From contig UPXT01000001.1 of NCBI GenBank assembly GCA_900538365.1, positions 29,349 to 93,348 on the forward strand: a DNA stretch of 64,000 nt. The letters are read 5' to 3'. The stretch comes from an uncultured Acidaminococcus sp. (lineage in GTDB: Bacteria; Bacillota; Negativicutes; Acidaminococcales; Acidaminococcaceae). A model generated the notes under the pieces. The model ran no database searches and had not been told where the DNA came from. It saw only the letters and a program-made list of their open reading frames with translations. Made by a program: the position numbers and the translations under genes. Position 1 is the first letter of the stretch; each line of letters starts with the position of its first letter. Below are positions 24,081-33,368 of the stretch, piece after piece.

Positions 24081-25010
24081 GTGAACTTTGTACACAAAAG
24101 TGTGCTCCTAAAGGAGAGCGTTGACTGGATTGTCACCGATCCCAAGGGAACTTACGTCGACTGCACGTTGGGCGGCGCTGGTCATTCCCATGCCATTTCT
24201 GAAAAATTGGACCCGGAGGGCCTCCTTATTGGAATCGATCAGGATGAAGACGCCATTATGGCTGCCACAAAGCGCCTTGAAGATGCTCCATGCAAGATCA
24301 AGATTGTTCATTCCAATTTTCGGAAACTGGGAACCATCCTTGATGGGCTGGGCCTAATGAAAGTGGATGGCATCTTTTTTGACCTGGGTGTTTCGTCTTA
24401 TCAGCTGGATACGCCGGAACGTGGGTTTTCCTATATGCATGATGGCCCTCTTGATATGCGGATGGACCAGGAAGGAAAACTGACGGCGGCTGATGTGGTG
24501 AATACGTACAAGGAAGAAGACTTGGCAGACCTTATCTATAAATATGGAGAAGAACGCTGGAGCCGCCGCATTGCCCAGTTCATTGTGGAAAAAAGAAAGG
24601 AAAAGCCACTGCGCACAACAAGTGATCTTGTCTCTGTGATCAAGGCCGCCATTCCCAAGAGGGCCCGCCAAGATGGACCTCACCCGGCCAAACGAACTTT
24701 TCAGGCAATCCGGATCGAAGTCAATGATGAGCTGAAAATCCTCGACACGACCATGGAAACGGCTGTCAGGCACCTAAAAAAGGGAGGCCGCATTGGCGTC
24801 ATAACTTTCCATTCCCTGGAAGACCGCATCATCAAGCAAAGTTTCAAACGAATGGCTAAAGGCTGCATTTGTCCGCCGGAATTGCCCGTTTGTGTGTGCG
24901 GACACAAACCGGAACTAAAGAAGCTAAAAGAATTTGTTCCGTCAGAAACGGAGTTGAAGGATAATCCCCGTGCTCGGAGCGCGCGGCTCCGCGGGGCCAT
25001 CAGAATATAG
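24081..25010 (+). CDS. rsmH: 16S rRNA (cytosine(1402)-N4)-methyltransferase
   Basis: RsmH (MraW) methylates C1402 of 16S rRNA near the ribosomal P site. The product has HKSVLLKESV at the start, the SAM-binding DCTLGGAGHSHAI, FFDLGVSSYQLDTPERGFSY, RRIAQFIVEKR, and the late GGRIGVITFHSLEDRI and NPRARSARLR. A GTG at 24081 lies six bases behind AAGAGGG and is preferred; the ATG at 24075 directly abuts that site. It is second in the mraZ operon, as usual. Confidence 0.95.
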   Translation: MNFVHKSVLLKESVDWIVTDPKGTYVDCTLGGAGHSHAISEKLDPEGLLIGIDQDEDAIMAATKRLEDAPCKIKIVHSNFRKLGTILDGLGLMKVDGIFFDLGVSSYQLDTPERGFSYMHDGPLDMRMDQEGKLTAADVVNTYKEEDLADLIYKYGEERWSRRIAQFIVEKRKEKPLRTTSDLVSVIKAAIPKRARQDGPHPAKRTFQAIRIEVNDELKILDTTMETAVRHLKKGGRIGVITFHSLEDRIIKQSFKRMAKGCICPPELPVCVCGHKPELKKLKEFVPSETELKDNPRARSARLRGAIRI

Positions 25011-25100
25011 GATGCTTGTTTTAAAAGAATCCTCTTTGATGCGTAAAGGAAGCGGGAGAGCACTCGCTGGATGAAGGAATCAGTAGTAGGGGACATTGTT

Positions 25101-25526
25101 ATGCTTAAAAATAATCATAAGGTCTATGGGACCTTTGCCTATCATACGGCTTACAACTATGGGAATACAGCAGCACAGGAGGAACCGATTTACGAGGTGC
25201 CTCCCTACGAACCTGCCAAAAAAAGCCGGACCCGGTCCAAGGCTTCTTCAGCTTCTGCTAAAACGTTTGTATTTTCTGTCGTAATCATGTTAATATTAGT
25301 AGCTGCCAATACCTTTCTTGCAAAAGTTGTCATGGACCAGTCCTATAACCTGATCCAGATGAAGAAGCAGGAAGCGGCGCTCATCGACAAGAATGTAACC
25401 CTTCGGATTGATGTGAGCCGGCTCAAGAGCCCCAACCGCATTGCTTCGATTGCCAGTAAAAAATTAGGCCTCAATACGGCGAGAGAGAACATCTACGTCA
25501 ACATCAACGTGCCCTCAAAGAAATAG
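25101..25526 (+). CDS. ftsL: Cell division protein FtsL-like
   Basis: The 141-residue product has a basic cytoplasmic N-terminal part (KKSRTRSKASSASAK), one membrane segment (TFVFSVVIMLILVAANTFLA) and an extracytoplasmic heptad region (LIQMKKQEAALIDKNVTL) ending in KKLGLNTARENIYVNI. Position after rsmH and this layout define FtsL, which joins FtsB and FtsQ in the divisome. The ATG at 25101 has AGGGG nine bases upstream; the ATG at 25071 has none. A terminator-like hairpin follows, where most genomes have ftsI. Confidence 0.85.
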   Translation: MLKNNHKVYGTFAYHTAYNYGNTAAQEEPIYEVPPYEPAKKSRTRSKASSASAKTFVFSVVIMLILVAANTFLAKVVMDQSYNLIQMKKQEAALIDKNVTLRIDVSRLKSPNRIASIASKKLGLNTARENIYVNINVPSKK

Positions 25527-25564
25527 GGCTCATTTGGCGTGCTGTATTGGGCTTATCCCGCAAA

Positions 25565-25593
25565 AAAGGCAGCCACCATTGGCTGCTCTTTTT
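25565..25593 (+). terminator. Terminator-like hairpin between ftsL and murE
   Basis: GCAGCCA/TGGCTGC with a 4-base loop then CTTTTT. It splits the cluster exactly where ftsI is missing, and suggests partial attenuation or a separate murE unit. Confidence 0.75.
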
Positions 25594-25632
25594 ACGTCGC
25601 AGCGATTTTGAAACCATTGAGGAGGAATCATT

Positions 25633-27123
25633 ATGGAAAGAACGCTTCAAGACGTGATTTCCCATATTAAGGGATGCACCGTGACGGGCGACCCCAAAAA
25701 CAAAACCATTACGGACCTTACGATTGATTCACGGACGGCAGGTAAAGGCAGCTTGTTCATTTGTCTTGTCGGCGTCCATACAGATGGTCATGCTTATATA
25801 GAAAAAGCAGCAAGCTTAGGGGCGGAAGCGGTCCTTGTGGAAAAGGACGTGCCGCCTGTACCGGGGCTTGTTATGATCCGTGTGAAGAGCACCCAGGAAG
25901 CCATGACGGAGCTTGCCCCGTGGTTTTATGGTTATCCTGCCCAGAAGATGCGCATGATTGGTATCACGGGGACTAACGGCAAGACGACAACTACCAATAT
26001 CCTGCGTACCTTGCTCACCAATACAGGTCATAAAGTGGGCCTTATTGGAACCATCAATATCATGATCGGCGATAAGAAGGAACCAAGCCACAACACAACG
26101 CCTGACGTGGTGGACCTGCAACGGACCCTCTGCCGCATGGCAGACGCAGGCTGCGATTATGTGGTGATGGAAGTCTCGAGCCATGCCCTGGCGCTGAATC
26201 GCGTTGCCGGTATCGAGTACGATACGGCAGCCCTTACAAACATTACTCAGGACCATCTTGATTTCCATAAGACCATGGAAAATTACCGTGAGGCCAAGGC
26301 TTTGCTCTTCACCCATCTTCATGAAGGCTGCAAAATGGGAAAGACGGCCATTTTCAACATGGATGACGCGTCCAGCCCACTGATCATGAACCGCGTGAAA
26401 ACAAAGATCATGACCTATGGCAAGGCGAAGACAAACGATGTCTATCCCATTCGCTTTCATGTCGGTGCCAAGCATATGGAACTGTCCCTTCACACGCCGG
26501 AAGGAGATATGGACCTTAGGCTTCATATTACAGGGGAATTCAATGTCTATAACGTCATGACCGCGGTCTGCGCTGCCTTAGCGGAAGGCCTCAAGCATGA
26601 TGATATTGTCCGCGGCCTCGACAATTTTGCCGGTGTGCCCGGTCGCTTTCAGCTCATCGATGCAGGCCAGCCCTTTACGGTCATCGTGGACTATGCCCAT
26701 ACGCCGGACGGCCTGGACAATGTCCTAAGGACTGCAAGACAGATCACCAAGGGCAGATTGTGGGCCGTCTTCGGCTGCGGCGGTGACCGGGATGCCAAAA
26801 AGCGTCCCATCATGGGAAAGCTGGCACTGAAGCTGGCTGATATCCTTGTTGTTACGAGCGATAACCCGCGCAGTGAAGATCCGGACGCCATCATCCGCGA
26901 TATTGAAACGGGTCTTACAGAGAACCCTCGCCATAAGGAAATCCATACCATTTCCGACCGGCGGGAAGCGATTGAATTTGCCATCTCCCATGCGCGCCCG
27001 GAAGATGTTATAATGATTGCCGGCAAAGGCCATGAGAACTACCAGATTCTCAAGGAACGGACCATTCATTTTGACGATGGGGAAGTTGTTCGCGACTTCT
27101 TCCGGAAGGGAAACAAATCATGA
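25633..27123 (+). CDS. murE: UDP-MurNAc-L-Ala-D-Glu ligase MurE (meso-DAP type)
   Basis: The 496-residue ligase adds the third amino acid to the cell wall precursor. It has the ATP loop GITGTNGKTTTTNI near residue 115, carbamylated-lysine region MEVSSHALALNRV, YAHTPDGLDNVL, the DNPRSEDP motif that selects meso-diaminopimelate, and GKGHENYQI at the end. Weak upstream spacing is compensated by TTGAGGAGG before the ATG. It overlaps murF by four bases. Confidence 0.97.
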   Translation: MERTLQDVISHIKGCTVTGDPKNKTITDLTIDSRTAGKGSLFICLVGVHTDGHAYIEKAASLGAEAVLVEKDVPPVPGLVMIRVKSTQEAMTELAPWFYGYPAQKMRMIGITGTNGKTTTTNILRTLLTNTGHKVGLIGTINIMIGDKKEPSHNTTPDVVDLQRTLCRMADAGCDYVVMEVSSHALALNRVAGIEYDTAALTNITQDHLDFHKTMENYREAKALLFTHLHEGCKMGKTAIFNMDDASSPLIMNRVKTKIMTYGKAKTNDVYPIRFHVGAKHMELSLHTPEGDMDLRLHITGEFNVYNVMTAVCAALAEGLKHDDIVRGLDNFAGVPGRFQLIDAGQPFTVIVDYAHTPDGLDNVLRTARQITKGRLWAVFGCGGDRDAKKRPIMGKLALKLADILVVTSDNPRSEDPDAIIRDIETGLTENPRHKEIHTISDRREAIEFAISHARPEDVIMIAGKGHENYQILKERTIHFDDGEVVRDFFRKGNKS

Positions 27124-28499
27124 TCAAGATCGATCTCATAAAAAAAGCAACACAGGGAAAAACGCTGCTTCCTGACAGCGTGGAGTTCATTGATATTTCC
27201 ACTGATTCCAGAAGCATTGGGCCGGGGACGCTCTTTGTAGCACTCCGTGGGGAAAAGTTTGATGGCCATGACTATGTGGCGGCAGCGCTTGAAAAAGGAG
27301 CAACAGCTGCCCTCGTGGACCATAATCCGGGGGTAGCACCGCAAAAATGCATCCTTGTGTCTGATACACTTAAGGCATATCAGGACATTGCCTCTTGTTA
27401 CCGACTTTCCAAGAAGAACCTGAAGGTCATTGCCATTACTGGATCGAACGGAAAGACCAGTACGAAGGATATGACGGCGGCAGCCCTTGCCGCACGCTAC
27501 AATGTCGTCAAGACGCAGGCAAACTTCAATAACGAAATTGGGCTTCCCATGACGCTCCTGCGTATCAAGGACAATACGGAAGTGGCTGTTGTCGAAATGG
27601 GAATGCGCGGTCTTGGGCAGATCCGTGAGATGAAGCAGATTGCCCATCCTGATGCCGCCATCATCACCAATGTGGGGGAGACTCATTTGGAACTTTTGGG
27701 CTCCCTAGAAAATATTGCGAAGGCCAAGAGCGAGATCTTGGAAGACTTTACGAAAGACAACTGGGCCGTGCTCAATGCGGATGACCCCCGCGTGTCCGTT
27801 ATGAAGACGGGGGCCGCAGTCCGGACCTATGGCATCGATCACGACTGTGATGTGAGGGCACGGGATATTACGACCATTGGCCTTGTGACCTGTTTTACCT
27901 ATGAAAGCAAGATCACTGGCGCTAAACAAAAGGTGGCCCTGCCCATGTTGGGGCGCCACAATGTCATGAATGCCCTTGCGGCCATTACCGTGGCAGAACT
28001 TTACAGCGTTCCTGATACGGCCATTGCCGAATCCCTGCAAAACATCAAGATGACAGGAAAGCGGCAGGAATTCCTGCGCCTAGGTGATAAGACCATTATC
28101 AATGACGCCTATAACGCCAGCCCTGCTTCGATGGCCGTGGCTTTTGAAACGCTTCAGGAAGTGGTAAAGAACCAAGGCTATGGCAGGGGAATTGCCGTTC
28201 TTGCCGATATGCTCGAACTGGGGAGCGTCAGCGAAGAAAGTCACCGCAAAGTAGGCCGCTGGACGGCAGAATATGGAATCAAGGAAGTCATTTGCTACGG
28301 AAAAGAGGCCCGCTTCATCTATGAGGAAGCAAAAAAGGCCGGTGTTTCCGCCCATTATGCAGCTGATAAATTTGAAGCGGCTTCCCTCTTGAAGAACATT
28401 GTTGAAACAGGAGACGTCATTCTCCTTAAAGGATCCCATTCCATGGAAGTTGACACGGTTGCGGACCTTGCCTTTGGGAAGGAAGGCCTCCAGAAATGA
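27120..28499 (+). CDS. murF: UDP-MurNAc-tripeptide D-Ala-D-Ala ligase MurF
   Basis: The 459-residue product adds D-Ala-D-Ala to complete the pentapeptide. Motifs: N-terminal ISTDSRSIGPGTLFVALRGE, ATP loop AITGSNGKTSTKDM near residue 105, NEIGLPMTLL, GRHNVMNALAA, DAYNASPASM, and the final LKGSHSMEVD. Its ATG overlaps the murE stop and its own stop overlaps the mraY start, so translation is coupled on both sides. Confidence 0.97.
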   Translation: MIKIDLIKKATQGKTLLPDSVEFIDISTDSRSIGPGTLFVALRGEKFDGHDYVAAALEKGATAALVDHNPGVAPQKCILVSDTLKAYQDIASCYRLSKKNLKVIAITGSNGKTSTKDMTAAALAARYNVVKTQANFNNEIGLPMTLLRIKDNTEVAVVEMGMRGLGQIREMKQIAHPDAAIITNVGETHLELLGSLENIAKAKSEILEDFTKDNWAVLNADDPRVSVMKTGAAVRTYGIDHDCDVRARDITTIGLVTCFTYESKITGAKQKVALPMLGRHNVMNALAAITVAELYSVPDTAIAESLQNIKMTGKRQEFLRLGDKTIINDAYNASPASMAVAFETLQEVVKNQGYGRGIAVLADMLELGSVSEESHRKVGRWTAEYGIKEVICYGKEARFIYEEAKKAGVSAHYAADKFEAASLLKNIVETGDVILLKGSHSMEVDTVADLAFGKEGLQK

Positions 28500-29461
28500 A
28501 TATCACGTTCTTTTGGCAGTTTGCGACTGCTTTTGCTTTGACCGTCCTCATTGGAAAAGTCCTGATTCCAGAACTGCATAAATGGCATTTTGGACAGAGC
28601 ATCCGGGAATGCGGCCCGAAGGAACATCTCAAGAAAAGCGGAACGCCCACCATGGGCGGGATCATGATGATCCTTGCCGTTATTGCAGCAAATCTCTTAT
28701 GGAACGGCCATGACCGGACCATGTACCTTGCCCTTTGGCTTTTTGTGGGGTACGGGCTCATTGGATTTATTGATGATGGCCTCAAGATTTTCTTTAAACG
28801 TAATTTAGGGCTTACGTCCAAACAGAAGATGGCCCTGCAGATTCTTGTTGCCGCCATCTATCTCTTTTTTCCCGGTGATGTGCTGAGTACCCGTCTTTGG
28901 ATTCCTATCCTTAATGTGACCATCAATCTTGGTACGGCTGGGTATGCCCTTTTTATCCTCCTGCTTCTTGTAGGAACGACCAATGCCGTAAATCTCACCG
29001 ATGGTCTTGACGGCCTTGCTGCCAGCGTAACCGTCTTTGTGATGCTGGCCTATACGGTCATTGGTTTTTTGGCTGGTGAGCTTTCCATCAGCTTGTTTAG
29101 CCTCTCCATTGTAGGAACCTGCCTTGGCTTTTTGGTCTACAATCATCATCCCGCTAAGGTTTTCATGGGTGATACCGGTTCCCTTGCCCTCGGCGGAGCC
29201 GTTGCCGCGGCGGCCATTGGGTCCCATACGGAACTGCTGCTTGTAATCATTGGCGGGGTCTATGTTTTGGAAACCCTGTCCGTCATCATCCAGGTTACGT
29301 ACTTTAAGCTGACGGGCGGAAAACGTGTCTTTCGCATGACACCGATCCATCACCATTTTGAGCTGGGCGGCTGGAAGGAAACGAAGGTCGTTACCCGGTT
29401 CAGCATGCTGAGCTTGCTTCTTTCCCTTGCGGGAATTTTCATCTATTCAAACCGACTTTAA
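28496..29461 (+). CDS. mraY: Phospho-MurNAc-pentapeptide transferase MraY
   Basis: The 321-residue membrane enzyme transfers phospho-MurNAc-pentapeptide to undecaprenyl phosphate, forming lipid I. About ten hydrophobic segments are seen, with KKSGTPTMGGIMM, the Asp-containing FIDDGLKIFFKRNLGLTSKQK, NAVNLTDGLDGLA, FMGDTGSLALGG, and RMTPIHHHFEL near the end, all catalytic or substrate loops. It is placed as usual between murF and murD. Confidence 0.97.
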   Translation: MNITFFWQFATAFALTVLIGKVLIPELHKWHFGQSIRECGPKEHLKKSGTPTMGGIMMILAVIAANLLWNGHDRTMYLALWLFVGYGLIGFIDDGLKIFFKRNLGLTSKQKMALQILVAAIYLFFPGDVLSTRLWIPILNVTINLGTAGYALFILLLLVGTTNAVNLTDGLDGLAASVTVFVMLAYTVIGFLAGELSISLFSLSIVGTCLGFLVYNHHPAKVFMGDTGSLALGGAVAAAAIGSHTELLLVIIGGVYVLETLSVIIQVTYFKLTGGKRVFRMTPIHHHFELGGWKETKVVTRFSMLSLLLSLAGIFIYSNRL

Positions 29462-29477
29462 CTAGGGGGCGTCTATT

Positions 29478-30857
29478 TTGGCACAACATGATTTCGTATT
29501 TGTTTATGGCGCTGGCATCAGCGGTCAGGGCGTGTCCCAGGTCCTTCTCGACCAGGGCGAAAAAGTAATTTTATATAATGATGATCAAAAGGAATTGGAC
29601 CACGCGTTCCGAGAGGATATGAAAAAGCGGGGTGGGGAAATCGTTTTTTCTGAAGATCCCCGTCCTTATCTGAAAAAGAGTAAACTTTTCATCATTTCCC
29701 CAGGCATTCCTTTTACGACGGAGGTCGTAAAAAAAGCCCGCGAGGAGAAACTCGAAATCATTGGTGAAGCAGAATATGCAAGCCGCCTTTATAAAGGCCA
29801 CTGGGTGGGCATTACGGGAACGAACGGCAAGACGACAACGACGACACTTGTTTCCCGGATGCTTGAAACGCTGCCAGTTCCGACAACGGTTGCAGGCAAC
29901 ATTGGCTATGCCCTTTCCAAGGAACTGGAACACATGGGACCGGAATCCTATGTAGCAGCAGAACTGTCAAGCTTCCAGCTGGAGGGAATGACGACTTTCC
30001 ATCCGCAGATTGCCTGCATCGTCAATATCACGCCTGACCATTTTGAACGGCACGGCAATATGGAAAACTACATCAATGCCAAGGCTCAGATTTTTGCCCA
30101 TCAAACGGCGGAAGATATCCTGGTCTTGAATTATGATAATGAACCTGACCGAAAGCTTGCACATCGTGCGGCAAGCCGCGTCTTTTTCTTCAGCACCGAA
30201 GAAAAACTTGAACAGGGAGCCTGGATCGAAGAGGGAAACTTTGTCTTTGCTGTCGATGGAACAAAGCATGTGGTCTGCAAGGTGTCCGATCTTAAGATCT
30301 TTGGCGCCCACAATGAACAAAACGTTCTTGCGGCCATCCTTTGCTGCCACTTTGCCGGTGTCACCGTGGAAAATATGGCAAAGGTCCTGAAAGCCTTTGA
30401 AGGGGTGGAGCATCGCCTTGAATATGTAACGACTATCAAAGGAGTGCCTTATTACAACGACTCCAAGGCAACAAATACCGATTCTGCTGTCAAGGCCCTT
30501 GAAGCCTTCAAGAAAGGGCATGTGATCCTTCTTGCCGGCGGCCATGACAAGATGACGGATCTTACGGAATTCATGCAGGTGACGGCTAAGAAAACGGATG
30601 CCCTGATCCTTTTGGGAGAGGCTCGCCATCGCTTTTTGGAAGCCGCCAAGAAAAATGGCGTCAAGAACATCGTCATGTGTGATGGCTCCTTTGAAGATGC
30701 TGTGCGCTTGGCCTACGGTATGGCAAAACCGCCTCAAGTTGTGCTCCTGTCGCCAGCCTGCTCTTCCTATGATATGTTTGCAAACTTCCCGGAACGGGGA
30801 CGGGTCTTTAAGTCCATAGTCCATACGCTCAAAAAGGAAGCCGGGGAGGAAGCATAA
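29478..30857 (+). CDS. murD: UDP-MurNAc-L-Ala:D-Glu ligase MurD
   Basis: The 459-residue ligase adds D-glutamate. It has an N-terminal dinucleotide-like FVYGAGISGQGV, the ATP loop GITGTNGKTTTTTL near residue 112, ELSSFQLEGM, NITPDHFERHGNMENYINAK, VEHRLEYV, YYNDSKATNTDSAVKAL and the closing LLSPACSSYDMFANFPERG. Translation starts at a TTG (29478) eight bases behind AGGGGG. murG begins within its stop codon. ftsW, normally next, is absent. Confidence 0.97.
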   Translation: MAQHDFVFVYGAGISGQGVSQVLLDQGEKVILYNDDQKELDHAFREDMKKRGGEIVFSEDPRPYLKKSKLFIISPGIPFTTEVVKKAREEKLEIIGEAEYASRLYKGHWVGITGTNGKTTTTTLVSRMLETLPVPTTVAGNIGYALSKELEHMGPESYVAAELSSFQLEGMTTFHPQIACIVNITPDHFERHGNMENYINAKAQIFAHQTAEDILVLNYDNEPDRKLAHRAASRVFFFSTEEKLEQGAWIEEGNFVFAVDGTKHVVCKVSDLKIFGAHNEQNVLAAILCCHFAGVTVENMAKVLKAFEGVEHRLEYVTTIKGVPYYNDSKATNTDSAVKALEAFKKGHVILLAGGHDKMTDLTEFMQVTAKKTDALILLGEARHRFLEAAKKNGVKNIVMCDGSFEDAVRLAYGMAKPPQVVLLSPACSSYDMFANFPERGRVFKSIVHTLKKEAGEEA

Positions 30858-31972
30858 TGAAGGTCCTCATTGCTGGCGGCGGTACGGGCGGTCATATCTA
30901 CCCTGCCCTTACCATTGCTGATGCCATTCGACGTCAGGTTCCCGATGCGGAAATCACTTTTGTCGGGACGCGCAAGGGCCTTGAAAAGGATATTGTCCCG
31001 CGCTATGGCTATCCATTGGAATTTATCCGTGTCGCAGGGTTTGAACGCCGCTTGGGTGTGGGAACGCTCAAAAGCGCGGCAGCTCTAGTAAGCGGGATGA
31101 GCGACGCCTATAAACTGGTGAACCGGATCGACCCCGATCTTGTCATTGGAACAGGCGGCTATGTCTGCGGTCCTGTCCTTTTTTGGGGCGCCATGAAACG
31201 GGTCCCTACGGCGATCCAGGAACAAAATGCCATGCCTGGCGTGACCAATAAGATCCTTTCCCATTTTGTGGATAAGGTCTTTTTGGGGTACAAGGATGCG
31301 GGAAAATATTTTTCCCGTCACGCCAAGATAATCGTTACGGGTAATCCGGTCCGCCGCGATGTGACGGAAGCGGACCGGCAGGAAGGGTACAAGAAGCTCG
31401 GCCTTGATCCTATGAAAAAGACAATCCTCGTCTTTGGCGGGTCAAGAGGCGCCCGGACCATCAATGAAAGTATGGTCTATGTAGAAAAGAAACTTGCCGG
31501 AAACCAGCGGATCCAGGTCCTCCATGCGACGGGTGACTTAGGCTGCAAGGCCCATCTGGAGGCTTTGGGAGGCCTTCTTGAAACGGCTGATAATCTTCAC
31601 ATCGTGAATTATCTCCATGAGATGCCCCTTGCGCTTTCTGTCGCCGATCTTGCGGTTTCACGGGCAGGGGCCATTGGCCTTGCGGAACTGATGGCGCGGG
31701 GCATCCCGTCTATCCTGATTCCGTACCCCTATGCAACAGCAAATCATCAGGAGTACAATGCCCGGGCCCTCAAGGCCCAGGGAGCGGCTGAAGTCATCCT
31801 GGACCGGGAGCTTACGGGAGAGACCTTGTACAACGTGATTGAACGTCTTTTAAAGGACTCCGATCTGTTGAATATGATGCACCGAGGGGCACTTAAAGCG
31901 GGACAGAAGGATGCAGCGGACCATATTGCCGCAGAAGCCCTTGCCATGACCGGTGAGGGTAGGGAGGGATAA
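30857..31972 (+). CDS. murG: UDP-GlcNAc:lipid I N-acetylglucosaminyltransferase MurG
   Basis: The 371-residue GT-B enzyme converts lipid I to lipid II on the inner membrane face. It shows GGGTGGHIYPALTIADAI at the start (membrane lipid I site), GTGGYVCGPVLFWG, QEQNAMPGVTNK, FGGSRGARTINE and the donor-sugar motif VADLAVSRAGAIGLAELMARGIPSILIPYPYATANHQ. It overlaps the murD stop by one base (TAATG). Confidence 0.97.
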   Translation: MKVLIAGGGTGGHIYPALTIADAIRRQVPDAEITFVGTRKGLEKDIVPRYGYPLEFIRVAGFERRLGVGTLKSAAALVSGMSDAYKLVNRIDPDLVIGTGGYVCGPVLFWGAMKRVPTAIQEQNAMPGVTNKILSHFVDKVFLGYKDAGKYFSRHAKIIVTGNPVRRDVTEADRQEGYKKLGLDPMKKTILVFGGSRGARTINESMVYVEKKLAGNQRIQVLHATGDLGCKAHLEALGGLLETADNLHIVNYLHEMPLALSVADLAVSRAGAIGLAELMARGIPSILIPYPYATANHQEYNARALKAQGAAEVILDRELTGETLYNVIERLLKDSDLLNMMHRGALKAGQKDAADHIAAEALAMTGEGREG

Positions 31973-31976
31973 CAGC

Positions 31977-33368
31977 GTGATCGATTTGGATCAGATCAAA
32001 AATATTCATTTTATCGGCATTGGCGGCGCTGGCATGAGTGCCCTTGCCAATGTCCTCATCAAACGAGGGTTCCATGTCTCCGGGTCCGATGCAAAACCGG
32101 GAGAAATGGCGACCAAGCTCGCAAAAGAAGGCGCCCTTGTCTTTATTGGCCATGCGGCCTGTCAGATTGAGCGCGCTGAGGTCATTGTCGTTTCAACAGC
32201 CATCCATCCAGATAATCCGGAGCTGGTGGAAGCCCACAAGCGCGGCGTTCCTGTCATTCATCGCAGCGATGTCCTGGCTTATCTCATGAATAAGCATAAA
32301 GGCATTGCTGTGGCCGGCGCCCATGGAAAAACAACGACAAGTTCCATGCTGAGCCTCATTACCTGTGATAATGGCATCGATCCGACTGTCGTGGTAGGCG
32401 GCGTGGTCAATAACCTTGGCACGAACTCCGTCAATGGCGAAAGTGATTATGTCGTGGCAGAAGCTGACGAAAGCGATGGTTCCTTTCTCAAGTTCCGTCC
32501 TTATTTAGCCGTCATTACGAATATTGAAAATGATCATCTGGACCATTATGGAACGGAAGAAAAGATCCAGGAAGCTTTCCAGCAGTTCGTCGATCAAGTC
32601 AAGGAACATGGCAAGGCCATTCTTTGTTATGATAATGAGAAGGTGCGCCGCGTCGGAAAAAAGACCGCAACAGAGGTCGTCAGCTATGGCATTGACGCAA
32701 AGGACTCGGACTACCGTGCCGCAAATATTGAGTATGCCAAGGACGGCACCCACTATGATATCCTTTTCCGCGGTGAAAAAATCGGGGAAGGTCATCTGAT
32801 TGTGCCGGGCCGGCACAATGTCCTCAATGCCTTGGGTGCGCTTGCCGCTGCTCGGGAACTTGGCCTTTCCGTAGAAGAAATTTCTAGGAGCCTCGAAAAG
32901 TTTACCGGCGCCAAACGGCGGTTTGAGACCAAGGGACGGGTGCGCGGCATCTGGGTCGTAGATGACTATGCCCATCATCCTACGGAAATCAAGGTCACGT
33001 TAAAAGCTGCCCGACAGACGCAGCCCAAACGTCTTATCGTTGTTTTCCAGCCCCACCGCTACACGCGGACAAAACTCCTGCTTGACGAATTTGCCGTCGC
33101 TTTCAAGGACGCTGATGAACTCATTGTGACAGATATCTATGCTGCCAGTGAGGATCCCATTCCCGGCATTTCAGGCAAGATGCTTGCTGAGACCATTCAA
33201 AAGACGACCGGTCAGGATGTGAGCTATATGAGCGGCTTTGAATCCATTAAAAATTACCTTGTGGAACATGCGGCTGCCGGTGACCTCATCATGACCATCG
33301 GTGCCGGCAGTATCAATCAGCTGGGTGCAAACCTTGCAGAAGCATTGGAAGGGAGTAAGAAAGCATGA
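31977..33368 (+). CDS. murC: UDP-MurNAc:L-alanine ligase MurC
   Basis: MurC adds L-alanine, the first stem residue. The 463-residue product opens with IHFIGIGGAGMSALANVL, then AGAHGKTTTSSML (ATP loop), VAEADESDGSFL, NIENDHLDHYG, RRFETKGRVRGIWVVDDYAHHPTEI and FQPHRYTRT. A GTG at 31977 lies seven bases behind AGGGAGGG and is the best start; an in-frame GTG at 31953 is inside murG. Its stop overlaps ddl. Confidence 0.96.
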   Translation: MIDLDQIKNIHFIGIGGAGMSALANVLIKRGFHVSGSDAKPGEMATKLAKEGALVFIGHAACQIERAEVIVVSTAIHPDNPELVEAHKRGVPVIHRSDVLAYLMNKHKGIAVAGAHGKTTTSSMLSLITCDNGIDPTVVVGGVVNNLGTNSVNGESDYVVAEADESDGSFLKFRPYLAVITNIENDHLDHYGTEEKIQEAFQQFVDQVKEHGKAILCYDNEKVRRVGKKTATEVVSYGIDAKDSDYRAANIEYAKDGTHYDILFRGEKIGEGHLIVPGRHNVLNALGALAAARELGLSVEEISRSLEKFTGAKRRFETKGRVRGIWVVDDYAHHPTEIKVTLKAARQTQPKRLIVVFQPHRYTRTKLLLDEFAVAFKDADELIVTDIYAASEDPIPGISGKMLAETIQKTTGQDVSYMSGFESIKNYLVEHAAAGDLIMTIGAGSINQLGANLAEALEGSKKA